Below, one piece after another: positions 55,268 to 63,125 of a stretch of 64,000 nt of DNA (position 1 is the first letter of the stretch; each line of letters opens with the position of its first letter). Location: positions 514,934 to 578,933 of the forward strand of contig NZ_QNRH01000004.1 in NCBI RefSeq assembly GCF_003314995.1, read 5' to 3'. Source of the stretch: Pseudochrobactrum asaccharolyticum. GTDB lineage: Bacteria; Pseudomonadota; Alphaproteobacteria; Rhizobiales; Rhizobiaceae. The notes under the pieces are model-generated. The model searched no databases. It was not told the origin of the DNA and saw only the letters and a program-made list of their open reading frames with translations. A program made the translations under genes and the position numbers.

Positions 55268-55660
55268 ATGATGAACACTGGTATTGAAATCCGCGAAGCG
55301 CATTTTCCGGGACGTGCCCCGATTGATGCCTATGGCAATGGCGGGTTTCGTTTTGCGGAAATGTCGCATCGTGGTTCATTATTATGCTTGCCGTCCGGCG
55401 TTCATGGCTGGGAGCCTGCACAACCACCGCTGCTGACTGTAAATGATCTGGAGCTCATCCTCGAACAGGCAAGCGATATTGAAATTCTGCTGGTTGGTAC
55501 GGGAATGGATCTGCGTCGTATTCCGGAAGATGTGAAGGCGATTTTGCGCGAGCATCGCATCACCTCCGATCCGATGAGCACTGGTGCTGCTGTGCGCACT
55601 TATAATGTGCTGCTGGCGGAAGACCGTGCCGTCGCTGCTGCCTTGATCGCTGTGGAGTGA
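55268..55660 (+). CDS. Mth938/DUF498 domain protein (NDUFAF3 homologue)
   Basis: 130-residue single-domain protein of the Mth938-like (DUF498) family. Typical elements are YGNGGFRFAEMSHRGSLLCL and EILLVGTGMDLRRIPEDV. The eukaryotic member NDUFAF3 is an assembly factor of mitochondrial complex I, and in alphaproteobacteria the gene commonly follows secDF. A role in building the respiratory NADH dehydrogenase at the membrane is therefore likely but not shown here. The next gene starts 3 bases after the stop. Confidence 0.87.
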   Translation: MMNTGIEIREAHFPGRAPIDAYGNGGFRFAEMSHRGSLLCLPSGVHGWEPAQPPLLTVNDLELILEQASDIEILLVGTGMDLRRIPEDVKAILREHRITSDPMSTGAAVRTYNVLLAEDRAVAAALIAVE

Positions 55661-55663
55661 GTT

Positions 55664-56536
55664 GTGGCTGAAACTGAAAATAAGGTTGCACTGCCGGCAG
55701 CTGAAACTGATCATTACCAGCATTGTTTGCAATTTTTGCGCCAAAGTGATTTTGACCGCTATCTGGCGGTGCTATATGCGCCGGAAGACAAACGGCCTGC
55801 ATTGGCAGCGCTTTATGCCTTTAATGCCGAAATCGCCCGTATCCGCGATGTGGTGCATGATGCATTGCCGGGTGAAGTGCGCCTGCAATGGTGGCGCGAT
55901 CTCATCAATGGTACCGAGCATGGTGCTGTGACCGGTAATCCGGTGGCTGCTTTATTGCTGCAAGCCATTCAGGAATATCAGCTGCCGCGCAGTGTCTTCG
56001 ATGCCTATTGTGAAGCGCGGATTTTCGATCTTTATAATGATGCAATGCCGAGCCGCAATGATCTGGAAGGCTATTGCGGTGAAACAGCCTGTGCGATTTT
56101 GCAGATGGCAGCCATGATATTGGATGCGGATGCGGCGAAATCTTCAGCTGAGCTGTCCGGTCATGCTGGTGTCGCGCAGGCGGTCAGCGGTTTGCTGCGT
56201 TTGCTGCCGTTGCATCGCCGCCGCGGGCAGGTCTATGTGCCGGAAGATATGTTGCAGGCTGTTGGCGTAAATGCGGAGCAGTTCATCAAAGGTGATGACA
56301 AGCAAGCCATGCAGCGTGTGGTGAGTGTTTTGAGCGCGCTGGCGCGGGAACATTATGCAGCCTTTGAAAAACAGCCGATGCCTGCCAGCCTGAAAGCGGC
56401 CTATTTGCCGGTGCGCTTGGTGCCTGTGGTACTGAACCGCGCAGAGAATAAGGCCGGACAGGTCGCAGAGCAGGGCATTGATCTGTCGCAGCTTCGACGC
56501 CAGTGGATTTACTTGAAATCCTCGCTCAAAGCATAA
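55664..56536 (+). CDS. Squalene/phytoene synthase-like protein (NDUFAF6 type, GTG start)
   Basis: 290-residue all-helical protein of the squalene/phytoene synthase fold. The first Asp-rich motif is intact (RDVVHD, D62/D66), but the second, normally NxxxD with Asp-rich residues before the RGR-YLP block, is GLLRLLPLHRRRGQVYVP (176-193) and has no acidic pair. It is unlikely to condense prenyl diphosphates. The related human NDUFAF6 is a complex I assembly factor, and the gene directly follows the NDUFAF3 homologue. It starts at GTG 55664. Confidence 0.83.
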   Translation: MAETENKVALPAAETDHYQHCLQFLRQSDFDRYLAVLYAPEDKRPALAALYAFNAEIARIRDVVHDALPGEVRLQWWRDLINGTEHGAVTGNPVAALLLQAIQEYQLPRSVFDAYCEARIFDLYNDAMPSRNDLEGYCGETACAILQMAAMILDADAAKSSAELSGHAGVAQAVSGLLRLLPLHRRRGQVYVPEDMLQAVGVNAEQFIKGDDKQAMQRVVSVLSALAREHYAAFEKQPMPASLKAAYLPVRLVPVVLNRAENKAGQVAEQGIDLSQLRRQWIYLKSSLKA

Positions 56537-56576
56537 TCAGAGCATTTCCGGTTTCGGTGTTTGACTGTGAAATATT

Positions 56577-56684
56577 CTAGAGCATGTTGCGTTTAATCGT
56601 ACCCACTGCGCTCGCTCTATATTCTTTTAATTGTCGTATGTTCGCGGTAGCTCAAATGAATTCATTTGAGCGCGACATGCTCTA
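56577..56684. repeat. Family D 108-bp intergenic element with terminal inverted repeats
   Basis: Ends CTAGAGCATGTTGCG and CGCGACATGCTCTAG are inverted with one mismatch. Inside, a perfect 22-bp palindrome (arms GCTCAAATGAA/TTCATTTGAGC) lies at 56650-56671. Just before it, AGAGCATTTCCGGTTTCGGT (from 56541) looks like the start of a separate, truncated element. Same length and end bases as families A-C, different sequence. Confidence 0.75.
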
Positions 56685-56705
56685 GTCGAGAAAGAGATAA
56701 TCGTT

Positions 56706-57752
56706 TCATATTGGTGTTCCTTCTTCAGACCGTTTACGCTCATAAAAGTCGATACGCCCACGAACAGCAGCACTTGGATCATTCTTCAAGCTTGCAGCGA
56801 TTTCATCTAATTTTGAGCCGATTTCAGGATGATTTCGAAAGGCGATCAGACCAGAGGCTGCACGTTTGCGAACAATGGCAGCGCGATCAAGTGCACCCGC
56901 TGCGATAAGAGAATAGGGGTCGATGTTTACTGTCACATCGCGTTTTAAAAAGACCTGTTCAATTCTGTAGCGTCCCATATAACGATCAATACAGACTTTT
57001 CGTCGCTCACGTGTTGGCCAAATAACTGTTTGTGAAAGCAGCGCATCTAGTGCCATCGTACGAATATGAGGCAGCTGCGCCTTATAAAACATTCGTTCAA
57101 GATGTTGATCGACTGCAGGATTGCGGCAAATTTCACGAAACTGATAACCTAATTGTGCTTGTCGGGTCGTGACTATATCGTCAATCAGCATCTCAAGAAC
57201 ATCAGGCCTCGTCAGCGTAACGTCAAGTGCTTCCTGTCCTTCTTGGGTCCAGCGTCCCCAATTCATGACGTGCGGCAGCAAAATCCGCAGAACCGGAACG
57301 ATGACAACCGCTGGAGTCGCCGTCATCAAGCGGTTCAGCGTATTTTGTGCAGCTTGGCGAACTTGAGGTGCCCAGTCATTCAGGCGCCAGAACAGACCAT
57401 AGACACAAGCGGGAGTTGTAAGTGGCTCATGAAGTTGATTCAGTGCTGCTTCGCGCACCAGACCATCTCCATGAAACATGAAAACGCTGGGTAGACCTGG
57501 TATTTGTTTTACAGCCTTAATCTCTGTAGTACGAAGTGCGTCTTGAAATGGCTCACCTTGCCATCGAGAATAGAGTGAAAATTCTACACGAATAAATCGC
57601 TCTGCATTGCGGATGTCATCAGGTTGTATCATAGAGCTGAGTAGGGATGTCCCGCGATTATAAGTGTTCCTGAAACTTTCAATATCCGCATTGCTAAGCG
57701 CGGTTTCACTGGTTTCTTCGTAAGTTTTTCTTTTGAAAAATTTCCAGATCAT
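56706..57752 (-). CDS. HEAT-repeat-like protein of unknown function
   Basis: 348-residue soluble protein with no signal peptide or membrane helix. Several helix-pair units resemble HEAT repeats: DGLVREAALNQL, WAPQVRQAAQNTLNRL, PHIRTMALDALLSQ, AAIVRKRAASGLIAFR and PSAAVRGRI. I do not recognise the family. AAGG lies nine bases before the ATG. Base composition seems more AT-rich than the neighbours. It is bracketed by a family D element on one side and a family A element on the other, between two conserved genes, so it may be an insertion. Confidence 0.65.
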   Translation of the reverse strand: MIWKFFKRKTYEETSETALSNADIESFRNTYNRGTSLLSSMIQPDDIRNAERFIRVEFSLYSRWQGEPFQDALRTTEIKAVKQIPGLPSVFMFHGDGLVREAALNQLHEPLTTPACVYGLFWRLNDWAPQVRQAAQNTLNRLMTATPAVVIVPVLRILLPHVMNWGRWTQEGQEALDVTLTRPDVLEMLIDDIVTTRQAQLGYQFREICRNPAVDQHLERMFYKAQLPHIRTMALDALLSQTVIWPTRERRKVCIDRYMGRYRIEQVFLKRDVTVNIDPYSLIAAGALDRAAIVRKRAASGLIAFRNHPEIGSKLDEIAASLKNDPSAAVRGRIDFYERKRSEEGTPI

Positions 57753-57806
57753 TGCTGCAACCTTATAAGCACCGTTCTGCTCTGTATTTCTATCGCTGTG
57801 AATTTA

Positions 57807-57913
57807 TTAGAGCATAATTCCTTAAACTTGGATCAGTTTAAGGTAAAATTATGCTCTATTTTTAAAGTGTTAGAGCGACCTTTGTGTGCCAAATCTGGCA
57901 CACGGCGCTCTAA
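57807..57913. repeat. Family A 108-bp intergenic repeat, copy 2
   Basis: Nearly identical to 48221-48328: TTAGAGCATAATTCC at the left, the inner TTAAACT/AGTTTAA pair, and the second half ending CACGGCGCTCTAA. It lies 55 bases upstream of the HEAT-repeat gene. Between it and the trmFO terminator is about 100 bases of AT-rich DNA without a gene. Confidence 0.92.
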
Positions 57914-58015
57914 TGTATGAAAATTCAAGAAAAAGTAAGCTGAAATATAAATTCTCTGATTAATTGAATGGTAATTGTAATAATATGTCAATTATTGATT
58001 GGACTGAAATAATAT

Positions 58016-58046
58016 AAAAAAAGCCGCCCTTTGAGGCGGCTTTTTT
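58016..58046 (-). terminator. Terminator after trmFO
   Basis: Stem AAAGCCGCC/GGCGGCTTT with a 6-base loop and long A and T runs on both sides, five bases after the trmFO stop. Confidence 0.93.
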
Positions 58047-58050
58047 GATG

Positions 58051-59454
58051 TTATTGCTGTTCTTGCAACCAGATTTTGAAATCACTCAAAGCACGTGCAC
58101 TCAGCGCTCGTTTTTTAGCCTGTGTTTTTTCTTTACCACGAAGACGCACGCCTTCCTGTTTTGGAACTGTAATTTCCGGAAACAGGCCGAAATTCACATT
58201 CATCGGCTGGAATGAGCGTTTGCCCGGTTCGTCATCGCTGACGAGATGGCCGCCGGTAATATGGTTGAGCAAGGCACCAAAGGCCGAAGTAACCGGAGGC
58301 GGAGCCAGAGTTTCGCCGCGCTGCTGTGCGGCTGCAAAGCGACCGGCAAGCAAGCCCATTGCGGAGGATTCCACATAGCCTTCACAACCGGTGATCTGGC
58401 CGGCAAAACGGATTTGCGGGCGGGACTTCAGGCGCAGATTGGTATCCAGCAGGATCGGCGAGTTGAGATAGGTATTGCGATGCAGACCGCCGAGGCGGGC
58501 AAATTCTGCATTTTCCAGCCCCGGAATCATGCGGAAGATCTGTGTCTGTACGCCATATTTCAGTTTGGTCTGGAAACCGACCATATTATAGAGCGTGCCG
58601 AGCGCATTATCCTGACGCAACTGCACAACTGCATAGGCCTTAACATCCGGATTATGGGCATTGGTCAGCCCCATCGGCTTCATCGGGCCGTGGCGCAATG
58701 TTTCAGGGCCACGCTCTGCCATAACTTCAATCGGCAGACAGCCGTCGAAATAAGGTGTGCCTTCCCATTCCTTGAATTCGGTCTTTTCACCGTCAATCAA
58801 GGCCTGAATAAAGGCTTCATACTGTTCTTTATCCATCGGGCAGTTGATATAGTCTTTGCCTGTGCCGCCCGGACCGACCTTGTCGTAGCGCGATTGGAAC
58901 CAGCAAACATCCATATTGATGCTGTCGAAATGGATAATTGGCGCAATAGCATCAAAGAAGGCAAGAGAATCGGCTTCGGTTTCTTTTGCAATGGCTTCAG
59001 CCAGTTCTGCAGCTGTCAGAGGACCGGTGGCAATGATTGTGTTGCCCCAGTCTTCCGGCGGCAGACCTTCAATCACTTCACGCTGGATAGTGATGAGCGG
59101 ATGGGCTTCAAGCTTTGCAGTGACGGCATCAGAAAAACCGTCACGGTCAACAGCGAGCGCACCGCCCGCCGGAACCTGATTGGCGTCGGCGCAAGCCATA
59201 ATCAGCGAATTGGCCAGACGCATTTCTGCATGTAGCACGCCAACGGCATTGGTTTCAGCATCATCCGAACGGAAGGAGTTGGAGCAGACGAGTTCTGCCA
59301 GTCCTTGCGTCTTATGCGCATCTGTACCGCGTACAGGACGCATTTCGTGAATGATGACGGGAATACCGGCATTGGCAATCTGCCAGGCTGCTTCGCTGCC
59401 TGCCAAGCCGCCGCCGATAATGTGAACAGGTGAATAAGATGATGAACTGGACAT
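58051..59454 (-). CDS. trmFO: Folate- and FAD-dependent tRNA (uracil-54-C5)-methyltransferase TrmFO
   Basis: Flavoprotein (467 residues) that makes ribothymidine-54 in tRNA using methylenetetrahydrofolate. The FAD motif [13 protein letters not shown] is at the N-terminus, followed by [26 protein letters not shown] with a conserved Cys, and the C-terminal [16 protein letters not shown] 59454 with GGACAAAG upstream gives the normal length; the frame is open 12 codons further. Confidence 0.94.
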   Translation of the reverse strand: MSSSSSYSPVHIIGGGLAGSEAAWQIANAGIPVIIHEMRPVRGTDAHKTQGLAELVCSNSFRSDDAETNAVGVLHAEMRLANSLIMACADANQVPAGGALAVDRDGFSDAVTAKLEAHPLITIQREVIEGLPPEDWGNTIIATGPLTAAELAEAIAKETEADSLAFFDAIAPIIHFDSINMDVCWFQSRYDKVGPGGTGKDYINCPMDKEQYEAFIQALIDGEKTEFKEWEGTPYFDGCLPIEVMAERGPETLRHGPMKPMGLTNAHNPDVKAYAVVQLRQDNALGTLYNMVGFQTKLKYGVQTQIFRMIPGLENAEFARLGGLHRNTYLNSPILLDTNLRLKSRPQIRFAGQITGCEGYVESSAMGLLAGRFAAAQQRGETLAPPPVTSAFGALLNHITGGHLVSDDEPGKRSFQPMNVNFGLFPEITVPKQEGVRLRGKEKTQAKKRALSARALSDFKIWLQEQQ

Positions 59455-59536
59455 GCTTTGTCCAATACCGCTTTTGCGGCTTTGCATCAATTGCCTGAAT
59501 GTCTGATCACAGGCTTTTGCATGATGTGGAATGCAT

Positions 59537-59582
59537 AAAAAAAATAGCTTCGTCGCAGGAGGGAGGGCGACGAAGCTATTTT
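59537..59582 (-). terminator. Anti-SD hairpin 5, terminator of the array
   Basis: Sixteen-bp perfect stem AAAATAGCTTCGTCGC/GCGACGAAGCTATTTT with loop CCTCCCTCCT on the minus strand, ending in eight U. A weaker T run on the plus strand makes some activity for trmFO-opposed transcription possible, but the minus direction is clearly favoured. Confidence 0.9.
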
Positions 59583-59591
59583 TAGGGGAGG

Positions 59592-59613
59592 GACTGATAT
59601 GGAGGTATCAGTC
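59592..59613 (-). ncRNA. Anti-SD hairpin 4 of the array
   Basis: Eight-bp stem GACTGATA/TATCAGTC with the short loop CCTCCA on the minus strand. Unpaired CCTCCCC follows at 59585-59591. Confidence 0.82.
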
Positions 59614-59662
59614 AGCGCAGGTTTCTGGATTCCAATAGGGAATGAAATCCGACCGCGCTATA

Positions 59663-59697
59663 TGCCTGCTGAAAAACGGGAGGAACGACAGCAGGCA
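59663..59697 (-). ncRNA. Anti-SD hairpin 3 of the array
   Basis: Nine-bp stem TGCCTGCTG/CAGCAGGCA with a 17-base loop that on the minus strand contains GTTCCTCCCG. Confidence 0.82.
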
Positions 59698-59707
59698 ATT
59701 TACATGA

Positions 59708-59731
59708 CCGGTACGGGAGGAGGAATACCGG
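59708..59731 (-). ncRNA. Anti-SD hairpin 2 of the array
   Basis: Six-bp stem CCGGTA/TACCGG with loop TTCCTCCTCCCG on the minus strand, containing the full CCTCCTCCC motif typical of this RNA class. Confidence 0.82.
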
Positions 59732-59760
59732 CCACGAAGGGGAGGATGTTGTATTCTCAG

Positions 59761-59789
59761 GCGCCGGTGTCGGGAGGAAACTCCGGCGC
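59761..59789 (-). ncRNA. Anti-SD hairpin 1 of the array
   Basis: Seven-bp stem GCGCCGG/CCGGCGC with a 15-base loop; on the minus strand the loop contains TTTCCTCCCGA. It can be extended by two pairs inside after a mismatch. It is the hairpin closest to the DUF1127 gene. Confidence 0.8.
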
Positions 59790-59865
59790 AGCTATCTTGT
59801 AACTCAGCTCACTATCAGTTCCGGCGAATTCCTTAAGCTGACAGTTTTACCGAGCGGTCTTTTAA

Positions 59866-60018
59866 TTACATGCCAGCAGTGTTGGACTTGCGGGCGATGT
59901 AAGGAATGTCGGAGCGGGAGATACCGAGATCACCGAGTTCACGGTTGGACAAACGGTTCAGTTCGGAAACTGTGTCACGGTAACGGCGCCAGTTGTTGAA
60001 AGAGCGAATGATGTTCAT
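59866..60018 (-). CDS. DUF1127 small Arg-rich protein
   Basis: 50-residue protein beginning MNIIRSFNNWRRYRDTVSEL, with the family motif LSNRELGDLGISRSDIP. DUF1127 proteins are small and basic; the Rhodobacter member CcaF1 binds RNA and affects sRNA processing, and an Agrobacterium member affects phosphate and carbon metabolism. GAGGG lies ten bases upstream of the ATG. It precedes the anti-SD hairpin array on the same strand, so both are probably on one stress-induced transcript (inference). Confidence 0.92.
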   Translation of the reverse strand: MNIIRSFNNWRRYRDTVSELNRLSNRELGDLGISRSDIPYIARKSNTAGM

Positions 60019-60473
60019 TTTTAAAACCCTCGATTGTGTTTAGTGGTGTTGTGTAATCTGTTGTCCTGTATATAGCCCGCGGCTTCAGAAATGAGGAGAG
60101 ACAAGTTTGCATAGCTCCTCTGCGAGCCTTGCAAGCCTCATTTAAACGATTTAAATCGCGATTTTGTCGCTATTTGAACAAGATTTGGCTGTCGGGAAAT
60201 TTTCGTTCGTTTAAGGGAAATTGCGCGCAATTTTTATGCGGATAAGCAATGTTCTTGTCACAAAAACATCACGCATGGGTTGTGTATGATTTTGCTGATT
60301 TCAAGAGCTATACGGGCAGAGCAGATGTTTTTGCTGAGAAAGGCTTTGCCGGATGATCACAGATGGTCATTGCGATATCTGAAAATCACTGCAATGCAGA
60401 AAATACAGCTTTTTACACCCGATTATTGAGTGCTTGAAAGCGTGCGGGTTTCGTGTGAACCTCTCTGACAGAC
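60019..60473. promoter_or_regulatory. Divergent intergenic region upstream of the DUF1127 gene
   Basis: 455 bases without a gene. On the minus strand ACTTGTC (60099-60105) and TATATA (60068-60073) are candidates for promoter elements but their spacing does not fit a single sigma-70 or RpoH promoter, so I leave it open. A perfect 12-bp palindrome CGATTTAAATCG is at 60147-60158. Confidence 0.4.
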
Positions 60474-60920
60474 ATGAGAATGGCTTGTTTGCGGGGGAGG
60501 TCAGGTCGCTTGTTGAGTTTGCCTGTACTGATTGGCATGATTGCTGCCGGTATTATCGGCGGTGTGCTGGCCGTTCATTTTTTGGGCGGCAACAAGCAGA
60601 GTGTTTTAAACAGCGATACAGAGGTGATTGCGCATTTCCGGCAGGATTATCCGGAATGCGGGATCAGTGAAATTTATTTTACGCGGGATCGCCGCACAGC
60701 ATTTTTTGATTTGCCGCAGCAGGGCACAGGCATTGTCCATGGGGTCGGCGCGAAGTTTCTGACACGTATCTTAAAGACTGACGATATTCAGGAAATCCGC
60801 AAACAGGACGAAACCAGACTGTTTGTGCGTATGCACGATTTTACATGGCCAGCGGCCAGTTTTTCTTTCGAAGACAAAAAGACCCGTGATGAGGTCTGTG
60901 ACTGGCTGGCAAGAACGTAA
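60474..60920 (+). CDS. Membrane-anchored hypothetical protein
   Basis: 148 residues: basic N-terminus, one membrane segment (about residues 13-37) and a soluble domain of about 105 residues that contains two cysteines (PECGIS and DEVCDW). The domain probably faces the periplasm. I do not recognise the family. The next gene, a sterol desaturase, begins 23 bases later, so they are likely co-transcribed. Confidence 0.65.
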   Translation: MRMACLRGRSGRLLSLPVLIGMIAAGIIGGVLAVHFLGGNKQSVLNSDTEVIAHFRQDYPECGISEIYFTRDRRTAFFDLPQQGTGIVHGVGAKFLTRILKTDDIQEIRKQDETRLFVRMHDFTWPAASFSFEDKKTRDEVCDWLART

Positions 60921-60943
60921 AAATAAGAAGGGGAGTTGTCTTT

Positions 60944-61882
60944 ATGAATGAACCGGCATTCTTCGATGTGACACTGCTGGCAGTGCCGCTTTATCTCCTT
61001 GCTATTATGATTGAGCTGGTTGTGGTGCGGTACTGGCACCGTAAAGGCGAGTTTGAAACCCGTGATGCGCTGACAAGCCTGTTGATGGGAACCGGCAATG
61101 TGGTTGCCGGTTTATTGCTTGGCTTTGTCTCGGTAACGGCCTTGTTGTGGGTATGGCAGTTCCGGTTTTTCGATTTAGGGCTGCATTGGTGGGTATTCGT
61201 TGCAGCTTTTATCTTCGATGATCTGCGCTATTACTGGTATCACCGCATCGCCCATCGGGTGCGCTGGGTCTGGGCAGAACATGTCAATCATCATTCCAGC
61301 CAGCACTATAATCTCACCACGGCTTTGCGTCAGTCATGGACAGGGCAGATTACCGGTATGTTTATTCTGCAAGTGCCGTTGGTGCTGTTGGGCTTTCATC
61401 CGGCGGTGATTGCCTTTGTCTATGGTTTTAACCTGATTTATCAGTTCTGGATTCATACCGAGGCAATCGGCAAAATGTGGAAGCCTATTGAGCTTATCTT
61501 CAATACGCCGTCGCATCACCGCGTGCATCATGCAACCAATCCGCGTTATCTGGATGCGAATTTTGCCGGTACGTTGATTATCTGGGACAGATTATTCGGC
61601 ACATTCGTTGAGGAGCTGCCCGAGGATATGCCGCGTTATGGCATTGTGCGGAATATTGGCACATTCAATCCGGTGCGGGTGGCATTTCATGAATGGGTCG
61701 GCATGTTGAAAGATGTACTTTCACCGGGGCTGAGCCTGCGCCAAAGGCTGATGTATATGGCAGCGCCTCCGGGCTGGAGCCATGATGGCAGCCGCAAAAC
61801 ATCGGAAGATTTGAAAGCAGATTATGTGCGTCTGCATCCTGAAGAGGCAGGAAAACCGGGATTGCCTGATCTTCCTTCTTAA
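60944..61882 (+). CDS. Sterol desaturase/fatty acid hydroxylase family protein
   Basis: 312-residue integral membrane di-iron enzyme. The histidine clusters are HRIAH and HVNHH in the first half and HRVHHATN in the second half, as in the ERG3/fatty-acid-hydroxylase superfamily. It probably hydroxylates or desaturates a membrane lipid, with the substrate unknown; bacteria of this group do not make sterols. GGGGAG precedes the ATG. Confidence 0.88.
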   Translation: MNEPAFFDVTLLAVPLYLLAIMIELVVVRYWHRKGEFETRDALTSLLMGTGNVVAGLLLGFVSVTALLWVWQFRFFDLGLHWWVFVAAFIFDDLRYYWYHRIAHRVRWVWAEHVNHHSSQHYNLTTALRQSWTGQITGMFILQVPLVLLGFHPAVIAFVYGFNLIYQFWIHTEAIGKMWKPIELIFNTPSHHRVHHATNPRYLDANFAGTLIIWDRLFGTFVEELPEDMPRYGIVRNIGTFNPVRVAFHEWVGMLKDVLSPGLSLRQRLMYMAAPPGWSHDGSRKTSEDLKADYVRLHPEEAGKPGLPDLPS

Positions 61883-61961
61883 TTTAACAGGATTATTAGG
61901 GCTGCGTATGTTCTATTGTATCAGCCACTTTTACTTGTAACGGCTTATACAGGAATGTCAT

Positions 61962-63125
61962 TTGTCCTTATTTGTTTCGCTGGCACGACAGATTGATCAA
62001 TGGCAGTCGCAAGGACTGCTTGATCAGGAAACCGCAGACAGACTGCGTTTTGATGTGAAAACCCGTCATAACGGCTTTGGTATGGGTGGTGTGCTCGCAG
62101 TGCTGGGCTCATTGCTGCTTGGCGCTGCGCTGATCCTGTTCATTGCAGCGAATTGGGATGTCATCCCCCGCATTTGGCGTGTGGCGCTGATCCTGTTTAT
62201 TATGTGGGGCGGTTATCTCGGCGGTGCATGGTTACAACAGCGCAGCGAAAATAAATTGGCGGCGATCTTTGCGCCGTCGCTCTATCTGCTCTCGGCCATT
62301 ACCTATGGTGCCGGTATCGCGTTGGTCGGGCAGATGTATCATATGTCCGGTGATATGACGACAGCAGCTCTGGCATGGGGCATTGGCGTGCTGATCGCAG
62401 GTGTTCTTCTGCGCGCACCAATCCTGACGGCCGCAGCATTGGGTATCGGCGGTTTTTATCTTTATACGGTTTTGAGCGAGCTTGGCGGACAGATTAATCT
62501 GGTTGCATCTTATCGCTGGGTTTTGCCGCTTTATATTGCCGCTTGTGCCGCAGCGATTATTTATACCAAGGCTGACAAAGCCATGCATTTGCTGGCGATG
62601 CTGACACTGGCATATTTTCTGGCTTTGTATTTTGATCTGGAAAGCGCGGTCACTTTGATACTGATGATCGTGCTTGGCACTATTCTGATTATCTGTCAGG
62701 GGCGCTGGCCGGCTTTTGAGCGCTATAGCTACGGCTTTGGTTCACAGCTTGCCGGTTATGGTTTAGCTGCATTGTTGCTGGCGCTGTTTATCTTTCAGGT
62801 TGAGCACAAAGGGGTGTTCAATAATTATGAGGCAGGGGCTGATGCTGTCTATTCGCTGGTTGCGATTGCTGTCTGTGTGTTCGCCCTGATTATTGCCGGT
62901 GAGAAAAGTGGTCAGTTGCGCTGGTTCGCTTATGCCGGTTTCTCGCTGCATGTGCTGTATCTGGCCACAGTGACAGTGGGCACGATGATCGGCACATCCG
63001 GTGTGTTCCTGATCGGTGGTATTCTGGTGATGGGGTTGGCTTATCTGGTTACCCGCATGGAAAAATATCTGCATGGCTCGGCTGTCAAAGCGATGTCCGT
63101 TCATGATGGGGAGCAGCAGCCATGA
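61962..63125 (+). CDS. DUF2157 multi-pass membrane protein (TTG start)
   Basis: 387 residues: soluble N-terminal DUF2157 head (QIDQWQSQGLLDQETADRLR) and about ten membrane helices. Function is unknown. No ATG is in frame near the start; TTG 61962 with AGGA seven bases upstream is the best choice. It overlaps the next gene by 4 bases (ATGA), forming the common DUF2157-GDYXXLXY pair. Confidence 0.82.
   Translation: MSLFVSLARQIDQWQSQGLLDQETADRLRFDVKTRHNGFGMGGVLAVLGSLLLGAALILFIAANWDVIPRIWRVALILFIMWGGYLGGAWLQQRSENKLAAIFAPSLYLLSAITYGAGIALVGQMYHMSGDMTTAALAWGIGVLIAGVLLRAPILTAAALGIGGFYLYTVLSELGGQINLVASYRWVLPLYIAACAAAIIYTKADKAMHLLAMLTLAYFLALYFDLESAVTLILMIVLGTILIICQGRWPAFERYSYGFGSQLAGYGLAALLLALFIFQVEHKGVFNNYEAGADAVYSLVAIAVCVFALIIAGEKSGQLRWFAYAGFSLHVLYLATVTVGTMIGTSGVFLIGGILVMGLAYLVTRMEKYLHGSAVKAMSVHDGEQQP

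Larger units (their letters stand above)
59537..59800 (-). ncRNA. Tandem array of five anti-Shine-Dalgarno hairpins (cuckoo/CcsR-like RNAs)
   Basis: On the minus strand five hairpins follow one another, each with CCTCC in the loop, plus two unpaired CCTCCCC linkers (59739-59745 and 59585-59591). The last hairpin is a terminator with eight U. The stems differ in sequence while the loops are conserved, which points to selection for the loop. The DUF1127 gene lies 66 bases upstream on the same strand. This is the arrangement known for CcsR RNAs of Rhodobacter and the wider cuckoo family, which are processed from a DUF1127 mRNA; rhizobial alpha-r14 RNAs have similar loops. The 5' limit is approximate. 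Confidence 0.82.

Noticed and set aside
59541..59789. Hairpin array considered as a CRISPR array
   Set aside because: There is no direct repeat of constant sequence; the stems differ and only the short CCTCC loop motif recurs, spacings vary and no cas gene is near.
59599..59802. 67-codon open frame on the plus strand over the hairpin array
   Set aside because: It crosses four hairpins, has no ribosome-binding site placed for its start and no family features; the RNA structure explains the sequence better.
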